64,000 nucleotides of DNA, from the NCBI RefSeq assembly GCF_003182155.1, contig NZ_QGTG01000012.1:124001-188000 (forward strand), written 5' to 3'. Positions within the stretch are counted from its first letter, which is position 1. Each line of letters starts with the position of its first letter. Shown piece by piece: positions 9,030 through 18,091 of this stretch. A program made the position numbers and the translations under genes. A model generated the notes under the pieces. It had not been told where the DNA came from, ran no database searches, and saw only the letters and a list, made by a program, of their open reading frames with translations. The DNA is from Chitinophaga sp. S165. GTDB lineage: Bacteria > Bacteroidota > Bacteroidia > Chitinophagales > Chitinophagaceae.

Positions 9030-10364
9030 ATGAAGATTAAACAATTTGAAGATAAAGCACTATCACAGTATTCATACGCTGTTCTTAGCGAAAACCAATC
9101 AGCTGTTATCCTTATCGATCCGGCCAGGGACATCCGTCCTTACCTGGAATACGCCACCGCCTGCCATGCAAAGATCATTGCAGTCATAGAAACACATCCA
9201 CACGCTGATTTCATCAGCAGTCACAAGGAATTACATGAACAAACAGGCGCCATTATTTATTGCTCGGCGCAAACGGGAGCAGCTTATCCACATCAGGCTT
9301 TTGACGACGGACAAACCATTACATCCGGACCGGTCTCCTTTAAAGCGATCAATACTCCCGGCCACTCTCCCGACAGCATTTCCGTGCTCCTCACGTATAA
9401 TGGAAAAGATCATGCGGTATTTACCGGCGACACCCTTTTTATTGGTGATTGCGGCAGACCTGACCTGCGGGAAAATACCGGTAATCAGAAAGCACTGCGC
9501 ATGGAGCTTGCCAGACAGATGTACCATTCCCTCCGCGAAAAACTAATGCCCCTCGAAGACCATCTGATCGTTTATCCGGCTCACGGAGCCGGCACGCTTT
9601 GCGGAAAGGACCTGCGGGATGCCAATCAGTCTACCATTGGCGAGGAAAGGAAAAACAACTGGTCATTGCAGAAAATGAATGTTGATCAGTTTGTGGCCAA
9701 ATTATTGGAAGACCCGCCATTCATTCCGCAATACTTTCCATATGACGTGGAGGTGAACCGGCAGGGCGCACCGGCGTTGCAAGCCTCCCTATCAACGATC
9801 CACATTACTAAACCGGACGCCGGCTTCATACCCGATGAGATCGTGATAGATACCCGGCCTGCGGCTGACTTTAAAGAAGGACACCTGTCCGGCTCCTTTA
9901 ACCTGATGTTGAAAGGCAAATTTGAAACATGGTTAGGATCTATACTACCTCCCAATGAGCCGTTCTACCTGCTGGCCGCTGATATGGCTACCCTGCAGCA
10001 GGCCCTGGAACGCGCTGCCAGTATCGGCTATGAGCCCTTCATCAAAGCCGGGCTTATTATGCGCACCAGTTCTGAAAAACAGACGCCTTTTGACGCAGAA
10101 TACTTCAAACAGCACCTTGATGAATTTACTATCATCGATGTCCGTAATGCTTCCGAGGTGAAACACCGGCAGATATTCGACCATGCCATCAATATTCCCC
10201 TTCCGGAGTTACGGTTGAGGCTGAAGGAAATACCGCTGGATAAACCTATCGCCGTCCATTGTGCCGGAGGATACCGCAGTGCGGCAGCCAGCAGCATTCT
10301 GGAAGCTGCCTTGCCGGATAATATGGAGATTACCGATATCGGCGAACATATCAAATCCTTCTGA
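9030..10364 (+). CDS. metallo-beta-lactamase fold hydrolase with two rhodanese domains
   Basis: Residues 1 to about 230 are an MBL domain of the ETHE1/persulfide dioxygenase-like group: ETHPHADFISSH (H56, H58, D60), TPGHSPDS, FTGDTLFIGDCGRPDL and YPAHGAGT supply the metal ligands. Two rhodanese domains follow. The first (around residues 265-345) begins VIDTRPAADFKEGHLSGS but has LLAADM where the active-site cysteine should be, so it is probably inactive. The second (around 355-444) has IIDVRNASEV and VHCAGGYRS with the catalytic cysteine. Members handle glutathione persulfide or related sulfane sulfur in the cytoplasm. No SoxR- or YeeE-type partner is nearby. The TsdA/DsrE pair 7 kb downstream is also sulfur related, but linkage is not shown. 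Confidence 0.88.
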   Translation: MKIKQFEDKALSQYSYAVLSENQSAVILIDPARDIRPYLEYATACHAKIIAVIETHPHADFISSHKELHEQTGAIIYCSAQTGAAYPHQAFDDGQTITSGPVSFKAINTPGHSPDSISVLLTYNGKDHAVFTGDTLFIGDCGRPDLRENTGNQKALRMELARQMYHSLREKLMPLEDHLIVYPAHGAGTLCGKDLRDANQSTIGEERKNNWSLQKMNVDQFVAKLLEDPPFIPQYFPYDVEVNRQGAPALQASLSTIHITKPDAGFIPDEIVIDTRPAADFKEGHLSGSFNLMLKGKFETWLGSILPPNEPFYLLAADMATLQQALERAASIGYEPFIKAGLIMRTSSEKQTPFDAEYFKQHLDEFTIIDVRNASEVKHRQIFDHAINIPLPELRLRLKEIPLDKPIAVHCAGGYRSAAASSILEAALPDNMEITDIGEHIKSF

Positions 10365-10410
10365 CAACCGTATTGTGATGAGTGTTATGGTTACATAAAG
10401 CGCGCTTTTA

Positions 10411-10671
10411 CCTCCTCAAGTCCACCCATGAAGCATGGATACGTCATGTATACGTCGGGTATAAGCCATGTATAAAGCGTACTTTTAGTCCTGTGCACCT
10501 CCTCAAGTCCACCCATGAAGCATGGATACGTCATGTATGCGTCGGGTATAAGCCATGTATAAAGCGTACTTTTAGTCCTGTACACCTCCTCAAGTCCACC
10601 CATGAAGCATGGATACGTCATGTATGCGTCGGGTATAAGCCATGTATAAAGCGTACTTTTAATCCTGAAGC
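10411..10671. repeat. three tandem copies of an 87-bp repeat
   Basis: Units begin at 10411, 10498 and 10585 with CCTCCTCAAGTCCACCCATG and are nearly identical over 87 bp; the third diverges at its end near 10665. The core (TGTATGCGTCGGGTATAAG) recurs in inverted orientation at 51570-51604. Because 87 is divisible by 3, both strands stay open through the array, but I see no sign of a real protein. It fills most of the gap between the MBL gene and the GH2 gene. Confidence 0.95.
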
Positions 10672-10788
10672 ATATTCATTTCCTGTGCAGCCACGGAGTA
10701 TTATCTAACCGGACAGTATAACTATACTGCGGCAGCATTGCCGGATGGTCAGTTATATTGCCAGACTTAAACCACCTGCACTTTATAG

Positions 10789-13047
10789 ATGAAACGTCTT
10801 GTAAAAACCATTCTGCTGTCAGGCCTCTCCTGTATAATCTATGCCGGCAGCTATAGCCAGTCCTCCTGGAAGATGCAGCCTGTCGCTATACAGACCCGCT
10901 GGGCCAAGGAGGTCACTCCCACGAATGTGTTGCCGGAATATCCCCGTCCCCATATGGGGCGCAAACAATGGGTCAACTTGAACGGACTATGGCAATATGC
11001 TATTACAGACAAGGCAGCAGCGCAACCTGCCTCCTTTGACGGGGAGATCCTTGTGCCTTTTTCTGTAGAATCAGCCCTGTCAGGCGTTAAAAAGCCGGTA
11101 TTGCCAACCCAACGCCTATGGTACAAGCGCAGCTTTGACCGCCCGGCCAAAAAGGACGGAGAAAGAGTATTATTGCACTTCGGGGCAGTTGACTGGCAAA
11201 CGAAGGTGTATGTAAATGGGAAGGAAGCAGGGCAACATACCGGCGGCTACCAGAACTTCTCTTTTGACGTCACCCCGCTACTGGTCAATGGTAAAAACGA
11301 GCTGGTATTAGATGTTTACGATCCTACGGATCAGGGACCCAATCCTCACGGCAAACAGGTATTGGCCCCGAAAGGCATCCGGTACACTGCGACTACCGGC
11401 ATCTGGCAGACGGTATGGCTGGAAACCGTACCCTCTGTTTCTATTACCGGCCTTGCGACCACTCCCGAAGTCGACGGCGGCTACCTCTCACTCACTGCTC
11501 AGACCTCCGGCAACAGTGATTATACCATTGAAGCCACAGCCAGTACGGCAGGAAAACCGGTCAGTACTGTAAAAGGCCCCGCCAATAGGCCCCTCAAACT
11601 GCAGCTGCAACATGCGCACCTCTGGAGTCCCGAAGATCCGTTCCTCTACGACTTATCGGTTAAACTACTGAAAAATAATGTCGTAGTAGACCAGGTGACA
11701 TCCTATTTCGGCATGCGTAAAATAGAGATCAGGAAGGACGACAAAGGACAGGAACGCATTTTCCTCAATAACACCTATACTTATAATCTAGGGGTACTGG
11801 ACCAGGGCTTCTGGCCGGATGGAATATATACCGCCCCTACCGACGAAGCACTGCGGTTTGATATTGCCGCAATAAAAGGTATGGGATTCAATACCATCCG
11901 CAAACATATCAAAATAGAACCGGCCCGCTGGTATTATCACGCAGACAAACTGGGCATGCTGGTTTGGCAGGATATGGTTACCTGCGCCAGCCTGGAACCG
12001 GATGCCAAAACTGCTTTTGAGGCCGAAAACAAAGCCAATGTAGACCAGTTGTACAACTATCCTTCTATCATCTGCTGGGTATTGTTCAATGAGGGATGGT
12101 ACACTTACGATCAGCCCCGCCTCACGCAATGGCTGCAGGAAAGGGACCATACCCGGCTTGTCAATGGCCATACCGGTGAAAACTATGGGAAGGACGGTCC
12201 GCAGGACATGGCAGGCAAATGGGCTAACAGTGACCTTACGGACATACATGACTATCCTGGTCCGGGCATCGCTCCTCCCCTTCCCGGTAAAGCCAGGGTA
12301 CTGGGCGAATGGGGCGGCGTAGGCGTACCCGTAAAAGGACATCAATGGAATGCTGCTGCAGGATGGGGATATGTTAAGATCACCCCTTCCGAGATGACCG
12401 ATAAATATTCTTCCATGGTTAAACGCCTGAAGGAATATGAAAGCGCTGGACAGTCGGGATCAATCTATACAGAACCTTTTGATGTTGAAATAGAAGAAAA
12501 CGGGTTGATCACCTACGACAGAGAGGTCGTGAAAGTTCCATTAGAAATACTACGTAATATCCATGCTCCTTTCATCGCCCAGGACCGTAGCAAACTGCTG
12601 CTGCCAACGCTGGCGTTGAAAAATGCAGATACGACCTCTATTCCCGATCCACACCGCCGTCAGTTCCTTGCACTGCTGGAAATGGATGCAGATGTAAAGA
12701 AAACCAGGAATTACAAAATACTGACTGATACCCTGACCGATTATCTAAGCAGTGGCGGTACCAGTTTTTCCCCGGCTAAGATCAGCAGCATTTCAAAGAA
12801 AGTTTTCGAAGGCACTGATGATCCTACCTTGTTGAACCAGGCACTAAAATGGATGGAAAAAGCGGTAGACATGGAAAGAAACTCCTTTACAATGAGCACT
12901 TATGCTAACCTGTTATATAAACTGGGCAATAAAGAAGAAGCCTTGAAATGGATGGATAAAGCAGTTGTCCTGGCGCCTGAAAATGAACAACCCGATTATA
13001 AGGTGGTAATGGATAAAATGCAAAAAGGAGAAAATACCTGGCCATAA
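10789..13047 (+). CDS. glycoside hydrolase family 2 protein (beta-galactosidase/glucuronidase type) with TPR tail
   Basis: The 752-residue protein has a signal peptide ending around YAGSYSQ, so it is exported to the periplasm or surface. Sugar-binding, immunoglobulin-like and TIM-barrel domains follow in GH2 order. WVLFNEGW places the acid/base at E435, and VLGEWGGVG the nucleophile at E507; GFNTIRKHIKIEPARWYYHAD is the usual barrel segment. After residue 600 the sequence turns helical, with two TPR-like units (ALKWMEKAVDMERNSF and EEALKWMDKAVVLAPEN). This tail is unusual for GH2 and may serve binding. Substrate cannot be told from sequence alone. The gene stands alone and ends at a strong terminator. 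Confidence 0.88.
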   Translation: MKRLVKTILLSGLSCIIYAGSYSQSSWKMQPVAIQTRWAKEVTPTNVLPEYPRPHMGRKQWVNLNGLWQYAITDKAAAQPASFDGEILVPFSVESALSGVKKPVLPTQRLWYKRSFDRPAKKDGERVLLHFGAVDWQTKVYVNGKEAGQHTGGYQNFSFDVTPLLVNGKNELVLDVYDPTDQGPNPHGKQVLAPKGIRYTATTGIWQTVWLETVPSVSITGLATTPEVDGGYLSLTAQTSGNSDYTIEATASTAGKPVSTVKGPANRPLKLQLQHAHLWSPEDPFLYDLSVKLLKNNVVVDQVTSYFGMRKIEIRKDDKGQERIFLNNTYTYNLGVLDQGFWPDGIYTAPTDEALRFDIAAIKGMGFNTIRKHIKIEPARWYYHADKLGMLVWQDMVTCASLEPDAKTAFEAENKANVDQLYNYPSIICWVLFNEGWYTYDQPRLTQWLQERDHTRLVNGHTGENYGKDGPQDMAGKWANSDLTDIHDYPGPGIAPPLPGKARVLGEWGGVGVPVKGHQWNAAAGWGYVKITPSEMTDKYSSMVKRLKEYESAGQSGSIYTEPFDVEIEENGLITYDREVVKVPLEILRNIHAPFIAQDRSKLLLPTLALKNADTTSIPDPHRRQFLALLEMDADVKKTRNYKILTDTLTDYLSSGGTSFSPAKISSISKKVFEGTDDPTLLNQALKWMEKAVDMERNSFTMSTYANLLYKLGNKEEALKWMDKAVVLAPENEQPDYKVVMDKMQKGENTWP

Positions 13048-13066
13048 CAGCAACCGACATATAACG

Positions 13067-13103
13067 AAGAAGGCGCCCCGTTACAAAGGGCGCCTTCTTT
13101 ATG
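13067..13103. terminator. bidirectional terminator between GH2 and helicase genes
   Basis: AAGAAGGCGCCC (13067-13078) pairs perfectly with GGGCGCCTTCTT (13088-13099) over a 9-nt loop. It lies between convergent stops at 13047 and 13114. Confidence 0.9.
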
Positions 13104-13113
13104 CTCATTCTTT

Positions 13114-14454
13114 TTATCGTTTTCTCTTTGGCTTTGCCCCTCTGGTTTTGGGCTTGCCATATTTCAGCTTCATCTTATCCGCATGCGAGATCTTTACATT
13201 CACTTTTTTATTCTTCGCTGACTTTTCATGAAAAGCAGGCCCTGATTCATCCATAGAAGGCAGTTTGATGAGGAAGTTCTTCATCTTCACCTCCGGCTTT
13301 TCGTCATCTGTCAATACATCGGAGATCACCAGGTCTTCCGGTAATGGTGCCATAGGTATCTGGTAGTTCATCAACGCCTCTATCTTCTCCTGGCGCTCCC
13401 TTTCTCTGTCAGCAATAAAAATGATAGCGTTTCCTTCTTTATCCGCACGTCCTGTTCTACCGATTCGATGCAGATAACTTTCCGGTACTTCCGGCGTATC
13501 AAAGTTGATAACATGCGATACTTCTGCGATGTCAAGTCCGCGGGCTATAATATCCGTAGCAATAATGAACCTGTAAGTGCCATCCTTGAACCTTTTCACC
13601 GTATTGAAACGGTGGTTCTGTTCTTTGTTAGAGTGGATCACACCCGCCTGTTCAGGATACTTTGCTTCCAGCTGTTCATATAACTGGTTCGCCATTTCCT
13701 TTGTAGCGACGAATATCAACACTTTCGTCATGGAGCTGTCTTTTACAAGCAACAGCTCCAGCAAATTAACCTTCGTATAAAAGTTAGGAACATGGTAGCC
13801 TGTCTGGGCGATATTCTTCAGCGGCGTACCTACCGGCGCAGCTTCTACCGTTACCGGGAAATTAAAATGCGTCTCTATCAGTTTCTCTACATCTTCAGTA
13901 ATAGTAGCAGAGAAGAGCAGATTTTGCCGTTTTACAGGCAACAGGTCCAGGATATGCTGAATCTGCGGACGGAATCCGAGGTTCAACATCTCATCCATTT
14001 CATCTATCACAATCCTTTTGATAGCCTTTAGCTTCAGGGTGCCGCTCAACACGATATCCACAAGGCGTCCCGGGGTAGCCACTACAACGTCCAGTTTACC
14101 TGCCGCAATGTCCATCTGCGGATTCATATTCACACCTCCGTAGAAGCCCGCAACCTCCACACTCATATATGGCGTCAGCTGTTTTACTGCATCTACAACC
14201 TGCACCACCAGCTCACGGGTAGGCACTACGACCAGCAGCTGCGGAAAACGTTCTTTGGAAAACTTAAACTGTCGCAGACAGGGTAACAGATAAGCGAATG
14301 TTTTACCTGTACCGGTCTGGGCTATTCCACATACATCCTGCCCGGACATTACCACTGAAAAGACCTTCTGCTGAATGACCGTAGGCGTTGTATACCCCAG
14401 ATCACTCAATGCATTTAATAAAGGCCGGTTCAGGTTTAATTCATCAAAAGTCAT
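13114..14454 (-). CDS. DEAD-box-type ATP-dependent RNA helicase (motif II DEMD)
   Basis: Both RecA-like domains are present: Q motif region TPTVIQQKVF, Walker A AQTGTGKT (residues 45-52), PTREL, TPGR, motif II DEMD (151-154), SAT, and motif VI HRIGRTGRA. A lysine/arginine-rich tail ends KTRGAKPKRKR, which would help RNA binding. Such helicases unwind RNA during ribosome assembly or decay. Motif II reads DEMD where almost all relatives have DEAD; the third position is usually small, so this is noteworthy, but the catalytic D and E are kept. I use the ATG at 14454 (MTFDELNLN) rather than the one at 14478, because it matches the usual N-terminus. Confidence 0.92.
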   Translation of the reverse strand: MTFDELNLNRPLLNALSDLGYTTPTVIQQKVFSVVMSGQDVCGIAQTGTGKTFAYLLPCLRQFKFSKERFPQLLVVVPTRELVVQVVDAVKQLTPYMSVEVAGFYGGVNMNPQMDIAAGKLDVVVATPGRLVDIVLSGTLKLKAIKRIVIDEMDEMLNLGFRPQIQHILDLLPVKRQNLLFSATITEDVEKLIETHFNFPVTVEAAPVGTPLKNIAQTGYHVPNFYTKVNLLELLLVKDSSMTKVLIFVATKEMANQLYEQLEAKYPEQAGVIHSNKEQNHRFNTVKRFKDGTYRFIIATDIIARGLDIAEVSHVINFDTPEVPESYLHRIGRTGRADKEGNAIIFIADRERERQEKIEALMNYQIPMAPLPEDLVISDVLTDDEKPEVKMKNFLIKLPSMDESGPAFHEKSAKNKKVNVKISHADKMKLKYGKPKTRGAKPKRKR

Positions 14455-14517
14455 AATACTGATAAAAATGAACGGCAAAGGTACTGCTAATCCTGCACAT
14501 TCATTATTGGACGGGCA

Positions 14518-15012
14518 TTATCTGTCAAACCGGAGCCAGGAAGGGAGGTAATGTTCCAGGAAAGCCGCACCCGCCTTTGCCCTGATCAGGGGACTAAATA
14601 TCTGAAGGACCAACAGGAACCCAATGGTCATGGCCAGGGTAATACAACAAAAGATACCTGCTGGTATCTCCCTGGAATACAGGTACATATTCCATTCCTG
14701 GGTATTCATCAATAGAAATACCACTGCCCCTGCGGCGTAAGCAAAGATCACTGTCAACAGGGATTTCATAATCCGCAACCAGTAACGGTCTTCTTTGGAA
14801 GATAACAGTTCCGCAAAGTTCAGCATCAGCAATATAATACTAAGGCCATAGGTAAAGATGTGTTCCTGGTAAATAGTTTTTCTGTCTGCCTCCAGCAAAC
14901 TGCTCTTGAAACCCAGGTATAAGATATTGTTCGGGATCATCATTGTTAACCAGTAAATTACGCCAAACCCCACAACAATGCCGATATAAGGAAGAAACCC
15001 GCGGAATGCCAT
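14518..15012 (-). CDS. hypothetical four-helix membrane protein
   Basis: The 164-residue protein has four predicted membrane segments, at about residues 7-27, 52-69, 83-103 and 115-140, with short loops and a basic C-terminus (SWLRFDR). I do not recognise a family. It lies 63 bases upstream of the helicase start on the same strand and could share its transcript. No signal peptide cleavage site or catalytic motif is visible. Confidence 0.55.
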   Translation of the reverse strand: MAFRGFLPYIGIVVGFGVIYWLTMMIPNNILYLGFKSSLLEADRKTIYQEHIFTYGLSIILLMLNFAELLSSKEDRYWLRIMKSLLTVIFAYAAGAVVFLLMNTQEWNMYLYSREIPAGIFCCITLAMTIGFLLVLQIFSPLIRAKAGAAFLEHYLPSWLRFDR

Positions 15013-15161
15013 TAAAAAAATATTTAATACAAATATATAAACTTAAGAATATATATGTTACTCCCGGTTGCTGTTTAGTTATACAGAACTTATCCCGATC
15101 CATCTGTAATGGGGACCCGATTTCCACCAAACACTTAACTATCCATGATAATCAATTATTT

Positions 15162-15201
15162 AGCTCAGCCAGGCTAACAAAAAAAGGAGCCTGACTAAGC
15201 T
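15162..15201 (-). terminator. likely terminator of the glycerophosphodiesterase gene
   Basis: AGCTCAGCCAGGCT (15162-15175) pairs with AGCCTGACTAAGCT (15188-15201) with two G-U pairs. It begins 28 bases after the stop of the minus-strand gene at 15230. The T-run lies in the loop rather than after the stem, so the call is tentative. Confidence 0.5.
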
Positions 15202-15229
15202 CCCTTCTCCATTTATAGTACTCATAGAT

Positions 15230-16129
15230 CTATTTTTGCTGATAGCTGCCTGCAACCTTTACAAGTCTGTCAGGATAGTCTGTAATGATTCCGTCTACAT
15301 GAAGGGAGATCATTTTTTCCATATCCGCCACCTCGTTTACGGTCCAGGGTAATACCTGTACCTTTTTGTCATGCGCCTCTTTTATCAGCTCCGGCGTCAC
15401 TAAAGAATAATACGGGCTATAGATAGCGGGTGTGAATCCCAGTTTCTCCAGGTTGCCTGCAAAAGTTTCCTTATTCATGATGAGCAGCGCCAATGTCTGT
15501 TTCGGATCAGTTTTATGGATCACCTGTAACGTACGCACGTCGAAAGATTGTACAGTTACTCTTCCGGCAATCTTCTTTTTCTTGATCACGTCCATCAGCA
15601 TTCCAGTAAACACAGCTGGTGCAGGATGATATTTTCCATCACCCTCCGGAGAACATTTCGTTTCAATGTTATAATATACCGGCTTCAGATGATGCTTCTT
15701 CACATAGGTTTCAACGCTATCGATCAGGTCTGCCAGCAAAGGCTTATATGCTTTCATTTTCACCTGTTCAGGGAACTGCGCATGAGTTTTCGTACCAACA
15801 TCAAACTTACGGATGCTATCATAGGTCATCGTGTACAATGCATATCGTTTTTCCTCTTCCTTTGTGATATCTGTACCATCCGGTTTCCGGATAAAAGCGG
15901 AAGACATGAATACATCATGAGATACTACGACCTTGTTATCTGAAGAGATCACACAGTCCAGCTCCAGTGTCCTGACACCGAGATCAATGGCATGTAACAT
16001 GGCAGGAATGGTATTCTCAGGCATTAAACCTCTTCCGCCGCGATGCGCCTGTACATCTGTTTTCTGTTGAGCGGAAGTATGTGCAGCAATCGATACAATT
16101 GCAATCAATGAGAGAAAAGTACGTTTCAT
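15230..16129 (-). CDS. glycerophosphodiester phosphodiesterase
   Basis: The 299-residue protein has a signal peptide (cleavage after about AAHTSA). It then shows the GDPD pattern: AHRGGRGLMPENT with the catalytic His, ELDCVISSDNKVVVSHD with metal-binding E/D residues and the second His, and near the end VNEVADMEKMISLHVDGIITDYP. These enzymes cleave glycerophosphodiesters from phospholipid breakdown to glycerol-3-phosphate and an alcohol, here in the periplasm. A long insert between the first two motifs and the TIM-barrel core is typical of Bacteroidota homologues. Single-gene unit. Confidence 0.88.
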   Translation of the reverse strand: MKRTFLSLIAIVSIAAHTSAQQKTDVQAHRGGRGLMPENTIPAMLHAIDLGVRTLELDCVISSDNKVVVSHDVFMSSAFIRKPDGTDITKEEEKRYALYTMTYDSIRKFDVGTKTHAQFPEQVKMKAYKPLLADLIDSVETYVKKHHLKPVYYNIETKCSPEGDGKYHPAPAVFTGMLMDVIKKKKIAGRVTVQSFDVRTLQVIHKTDPKQTLALLIMNKETFAGNLEKLGFTPAIYSPYYSLVTPELIKEAHDKKVQVLPWTVNEVADMEKMISLHVDGIITDYPDRLVKVAGSYQQK

Positions 16130-16326
16130 TATAGTCCTGTTATGTAAGCAAGTTGGTATTTAAAAAAAGAAAACTGAAATTATCTTAATGTTAAGTGTAT
16201 GAGCAAATAATTTTCTATAGTTTTGTTTTACTATGTAAAATATAATATTTTTGAATCCGCTGTTATAGCGAATGCTTTCTCTTTATTTCCCCTAATTAGT
16301 ATTTATTGAATTGTTAACTGACAACT

Positions 16327-17148
16327 ATGGGGAATAAATCTTTTTATGATCTCGATTACATTATCGAAATCAACGAACAACGGCTGGAGCAATATGCAAA
16401 TGCTCATCAGAAAAGTGTCGAACGGTTTACGACTTTGCTGGTGATCTATTCTGCATTATGCATTTTCCTGGTACCGATCATTCAGACATTGTTTTTTACG
16501 AAAGAGCAGTGGCACTGGTCCTATTACTGTTCATTTTATGTATTCTGCATTCTTTTCAGCATTTCTATTGTTAATTGCATATTGTTGTTGTCACCTGTAT
16601 CATCAGATGTACTGCGAGCTCCGCGTATATACTACAGAGAACTCAAAGAGAACTACGAAGAAGCAGGTATCCTTCCTCAAAAAACAGACACCATCATTAA
16701 GAATTCGTACATAGTAGAACTTGAGAATGCTATTAATAAAAATGAGAATAAACTGCAACGCAAATTTGCATATTATAACCGGGCATTTCATTATGCAATA
16801 CTAGCTTGCATTCCTTACCTGCATTGCATTTGGATGCAAATAAACTATGATAAAAAAACGATTAGCAAAAGCGAAATTAGTACAGATTTAAGTAGTTTTA
16901 CCAAAAATCAATCATATATGTGGAAGTGGAAAAAGAAACCAAAATTCAAAGAAATAGATGAGGTTATGCTTACGCTTGTAAAGTATGGAGGCTTGGGAGG
17001 AGTGCATCCAAAAGATATAATACGCGTTGAACCAATACATGGGAAAATGTATTGGTTCGGATTTGTACCTAACAAATTCCAGCCAAAACCAATGCATGAA
17101 ATTTTATTAGAGCAATTGAGGGAAAGGAAAAGAAATAGCCGCACATAA
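16327..17148 (+). CDS. unknown protein with three membrane helices
   Basis: The 273-residue product has a charged N-terminal helix, two adjacent membrane segments (about residues 36-57 and 66-88), a charged helical stretch containing YYRELKENYEEAG and SYIVELENAINKNENK, and a third membrane segment (about 152-172). A soluble tail of about 95 residues ends in basic residues (RERKRNSRT). The gene is more AT-rich than its neighbours and stands alone. The layout resembles small membrane effectors such as SLATT-type proteins, but no motif proves that, and no nucleotide cyclase or sensor gene is adjacent. Family unrecognised. A TAGTTTTG box at 16218-16225 could be its promoter. The stop codon lies inside the terminator hairpin. 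Confidence 0.6.
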   Translation: MGNKSFYDLDYIIEINEQRLEQYANAHQKSVERFTTLLVIYSALCIFLVPIIQTLFFTKEQWHWSYYCSFYVFCILFSISIVNCILLLSPVSSDVLRAPRIYYRELKENYEEAGILPQKTDTIIKNSYIVELENAINKNENKLQRKFAYYNRAFHYAILACIPYLHCIWMQINYDKKTISKSEISTDLSSFTKNQSYMWKWKKKPKFKEIDEVMLTLVKYGGLGGVHPKDIIRVEPIHGKMYWFGFVPNKFQPKPMHEILLEQLRERKRNSRT

Positions 17149-17165
17149 AACGGCTATTTCTTTTT
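17131..17165. terminator. terminator shared by convergent genes, overlapping both stop codons
   Basis: AGAAATAGCCG (17131-17141) pairs perfectly with CGGCTATTTCT (17151-17161) and is followed by TTTT. The TAA of the upstream gene (17146-17148) is in the loop, and the stop of the minus-strand gene (17154-17156) is in the right arm. Confidence 0.9.
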
Positions 17166-18074
17166 CCTACTCTGTACAATAGGCCCAAAAGGCCCATACC
17201 TGTGTTGCATGACAGAGAATGTATCAGGAAACGGACCAGTAGCTACATCCGCGGGTTTAGTAGACAATACCGGCCAATCGCCTTCAAATATCTTTACAGG
17301 CCTCGGCTGAGAATTAATAAACGCCGCTACATCCCAGGCTTCTTCCTCACTCAGATGTGCATCTCCAAAAGGCATATTCGCTTTAACGTATCCGGCCAGC
17401 TTTGATAACCTGAAAATACCAGCACCTGTATTGTAACTATGTGGTCCCCACAAAGGAGGGTACAAATAATTTATTGCCGTTGAATCGTATTTCCCCGCGC
17501 CATTACTTCCATGACACTGCACACAGTTGCGCTCAAAAACGAGGCGCCCTCTTATTGTATCAGCAGCTCTTTCGAGATAGCGTAGTTCTTTAATGCCACT
17601 ACCCGGTGGTTTAAATCCTTTAGGCACATCCTTTCCCAGCCATTGCATATAGGCTACTATCGCCCTCATCTCCCTGCTGGTACTGTCGAGCGGACTGCCG
17701 TTCAGACTTCTGATAAAGCAGTCGTTGATTTTTTTCTCCAATGATTCTATGGTACCGCTCCGCTCCCTGAACCGTGGATAATTTGCTGCTGATGCCGCGT
17801 AATTATTTCCCATGAACTTCGTACCCGCATCGAGATGGCAATTCTGGCAATTCATTCCATTGCTGATATTAGCGACCTTTCCAGCAGGTCCCAGATAAAC
17901 AGCCGTACGCGCTATCAGCTCCCGGCCATATAAGATCAGTTCACCACCGGCCGTTTGGGGCAGATCGGCAGTGTCAGGAGGAGTCCAATACGTTGCAGTG
18001 TTCCTGCAAGTTTCATGCATGACAATCACAACTACTGCCCAACAGATGAGCAGCATCAGCACAACAGATCGCAT
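17154..18074 (-). CDS. tsdA: di-haem cytochrome c, thiosulfate dehydrogenase (TsdA)-like
   Basis: The 306-residue exported protein has an N-terminal hydrophobic signal or anchor and two haem c sites, CQNCH (residues 76-80) and CVQCH (184-188). Several TsdA-specific features are present: KKINDCFIRSLNG, whose Cys119 corresponds to the unusual axial cysteine ligand of haem 1; YPPLWG; SYNTGAG; and NMPFG with a candidate Met ligand (M234). TsdA oxidises two thiosulfates to tetrathionate or runs in reverse, passing electrons to or from cytochromes in the periplasm. It follows a Tat-exported DsrE-like gene by 17 bases, which supports a sulfur-related unit. Direction of the reaction in vivo is not known. 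Confidence 0.82.
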   Translation of the reverse strand: MRSVVLMLLICWAVVVIVMHETCRNTATYWTPPDTADLPQTAGGELILYGRELIARTAVYLGPAGKVANISNGMNCQNCHLDAGTKFMGNNYAASAANYPRFRERSGTIESLEKKINDCFIRSLNGSPLDSTSREMRAIVAYMQWLGKDVPKGFKPPGSGIKELRYLERAADTIRGRLVFERNCVQCHGSNGAGKYDSTAINYLYPPLWGPHSYNTGAGIFRLSKLAGYVKANMPFGDAHLSEEEAWDVAAFINSQPRPVKIFEGDWPVLSTKPADVATGPFPDTFSVMQHRYGPFGPIVQSRKKK

Positions 18075-18091
18075 AGGTCGTGATTAACGGA

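Noticed and set aside
10411..10671. CRISPR array
   Set aside because: The units are contiguous 87-bp copies with no variable spacers and no cas genes nearby.
10382..10708. 108-codon open frame over the tandem repeat, and a 76-codon frame on the other strand
   Set aside because: Both are by-products of an 87-bp period divisible by three; no start context, no family character, and both strands are equally open.
16327..17148. Firm call as a SLATT or Pycsar-type defence effector
   Set aside because: Only the helix layout resembles these; no diagnostic motif and no cyclase or sensor gene next to it.
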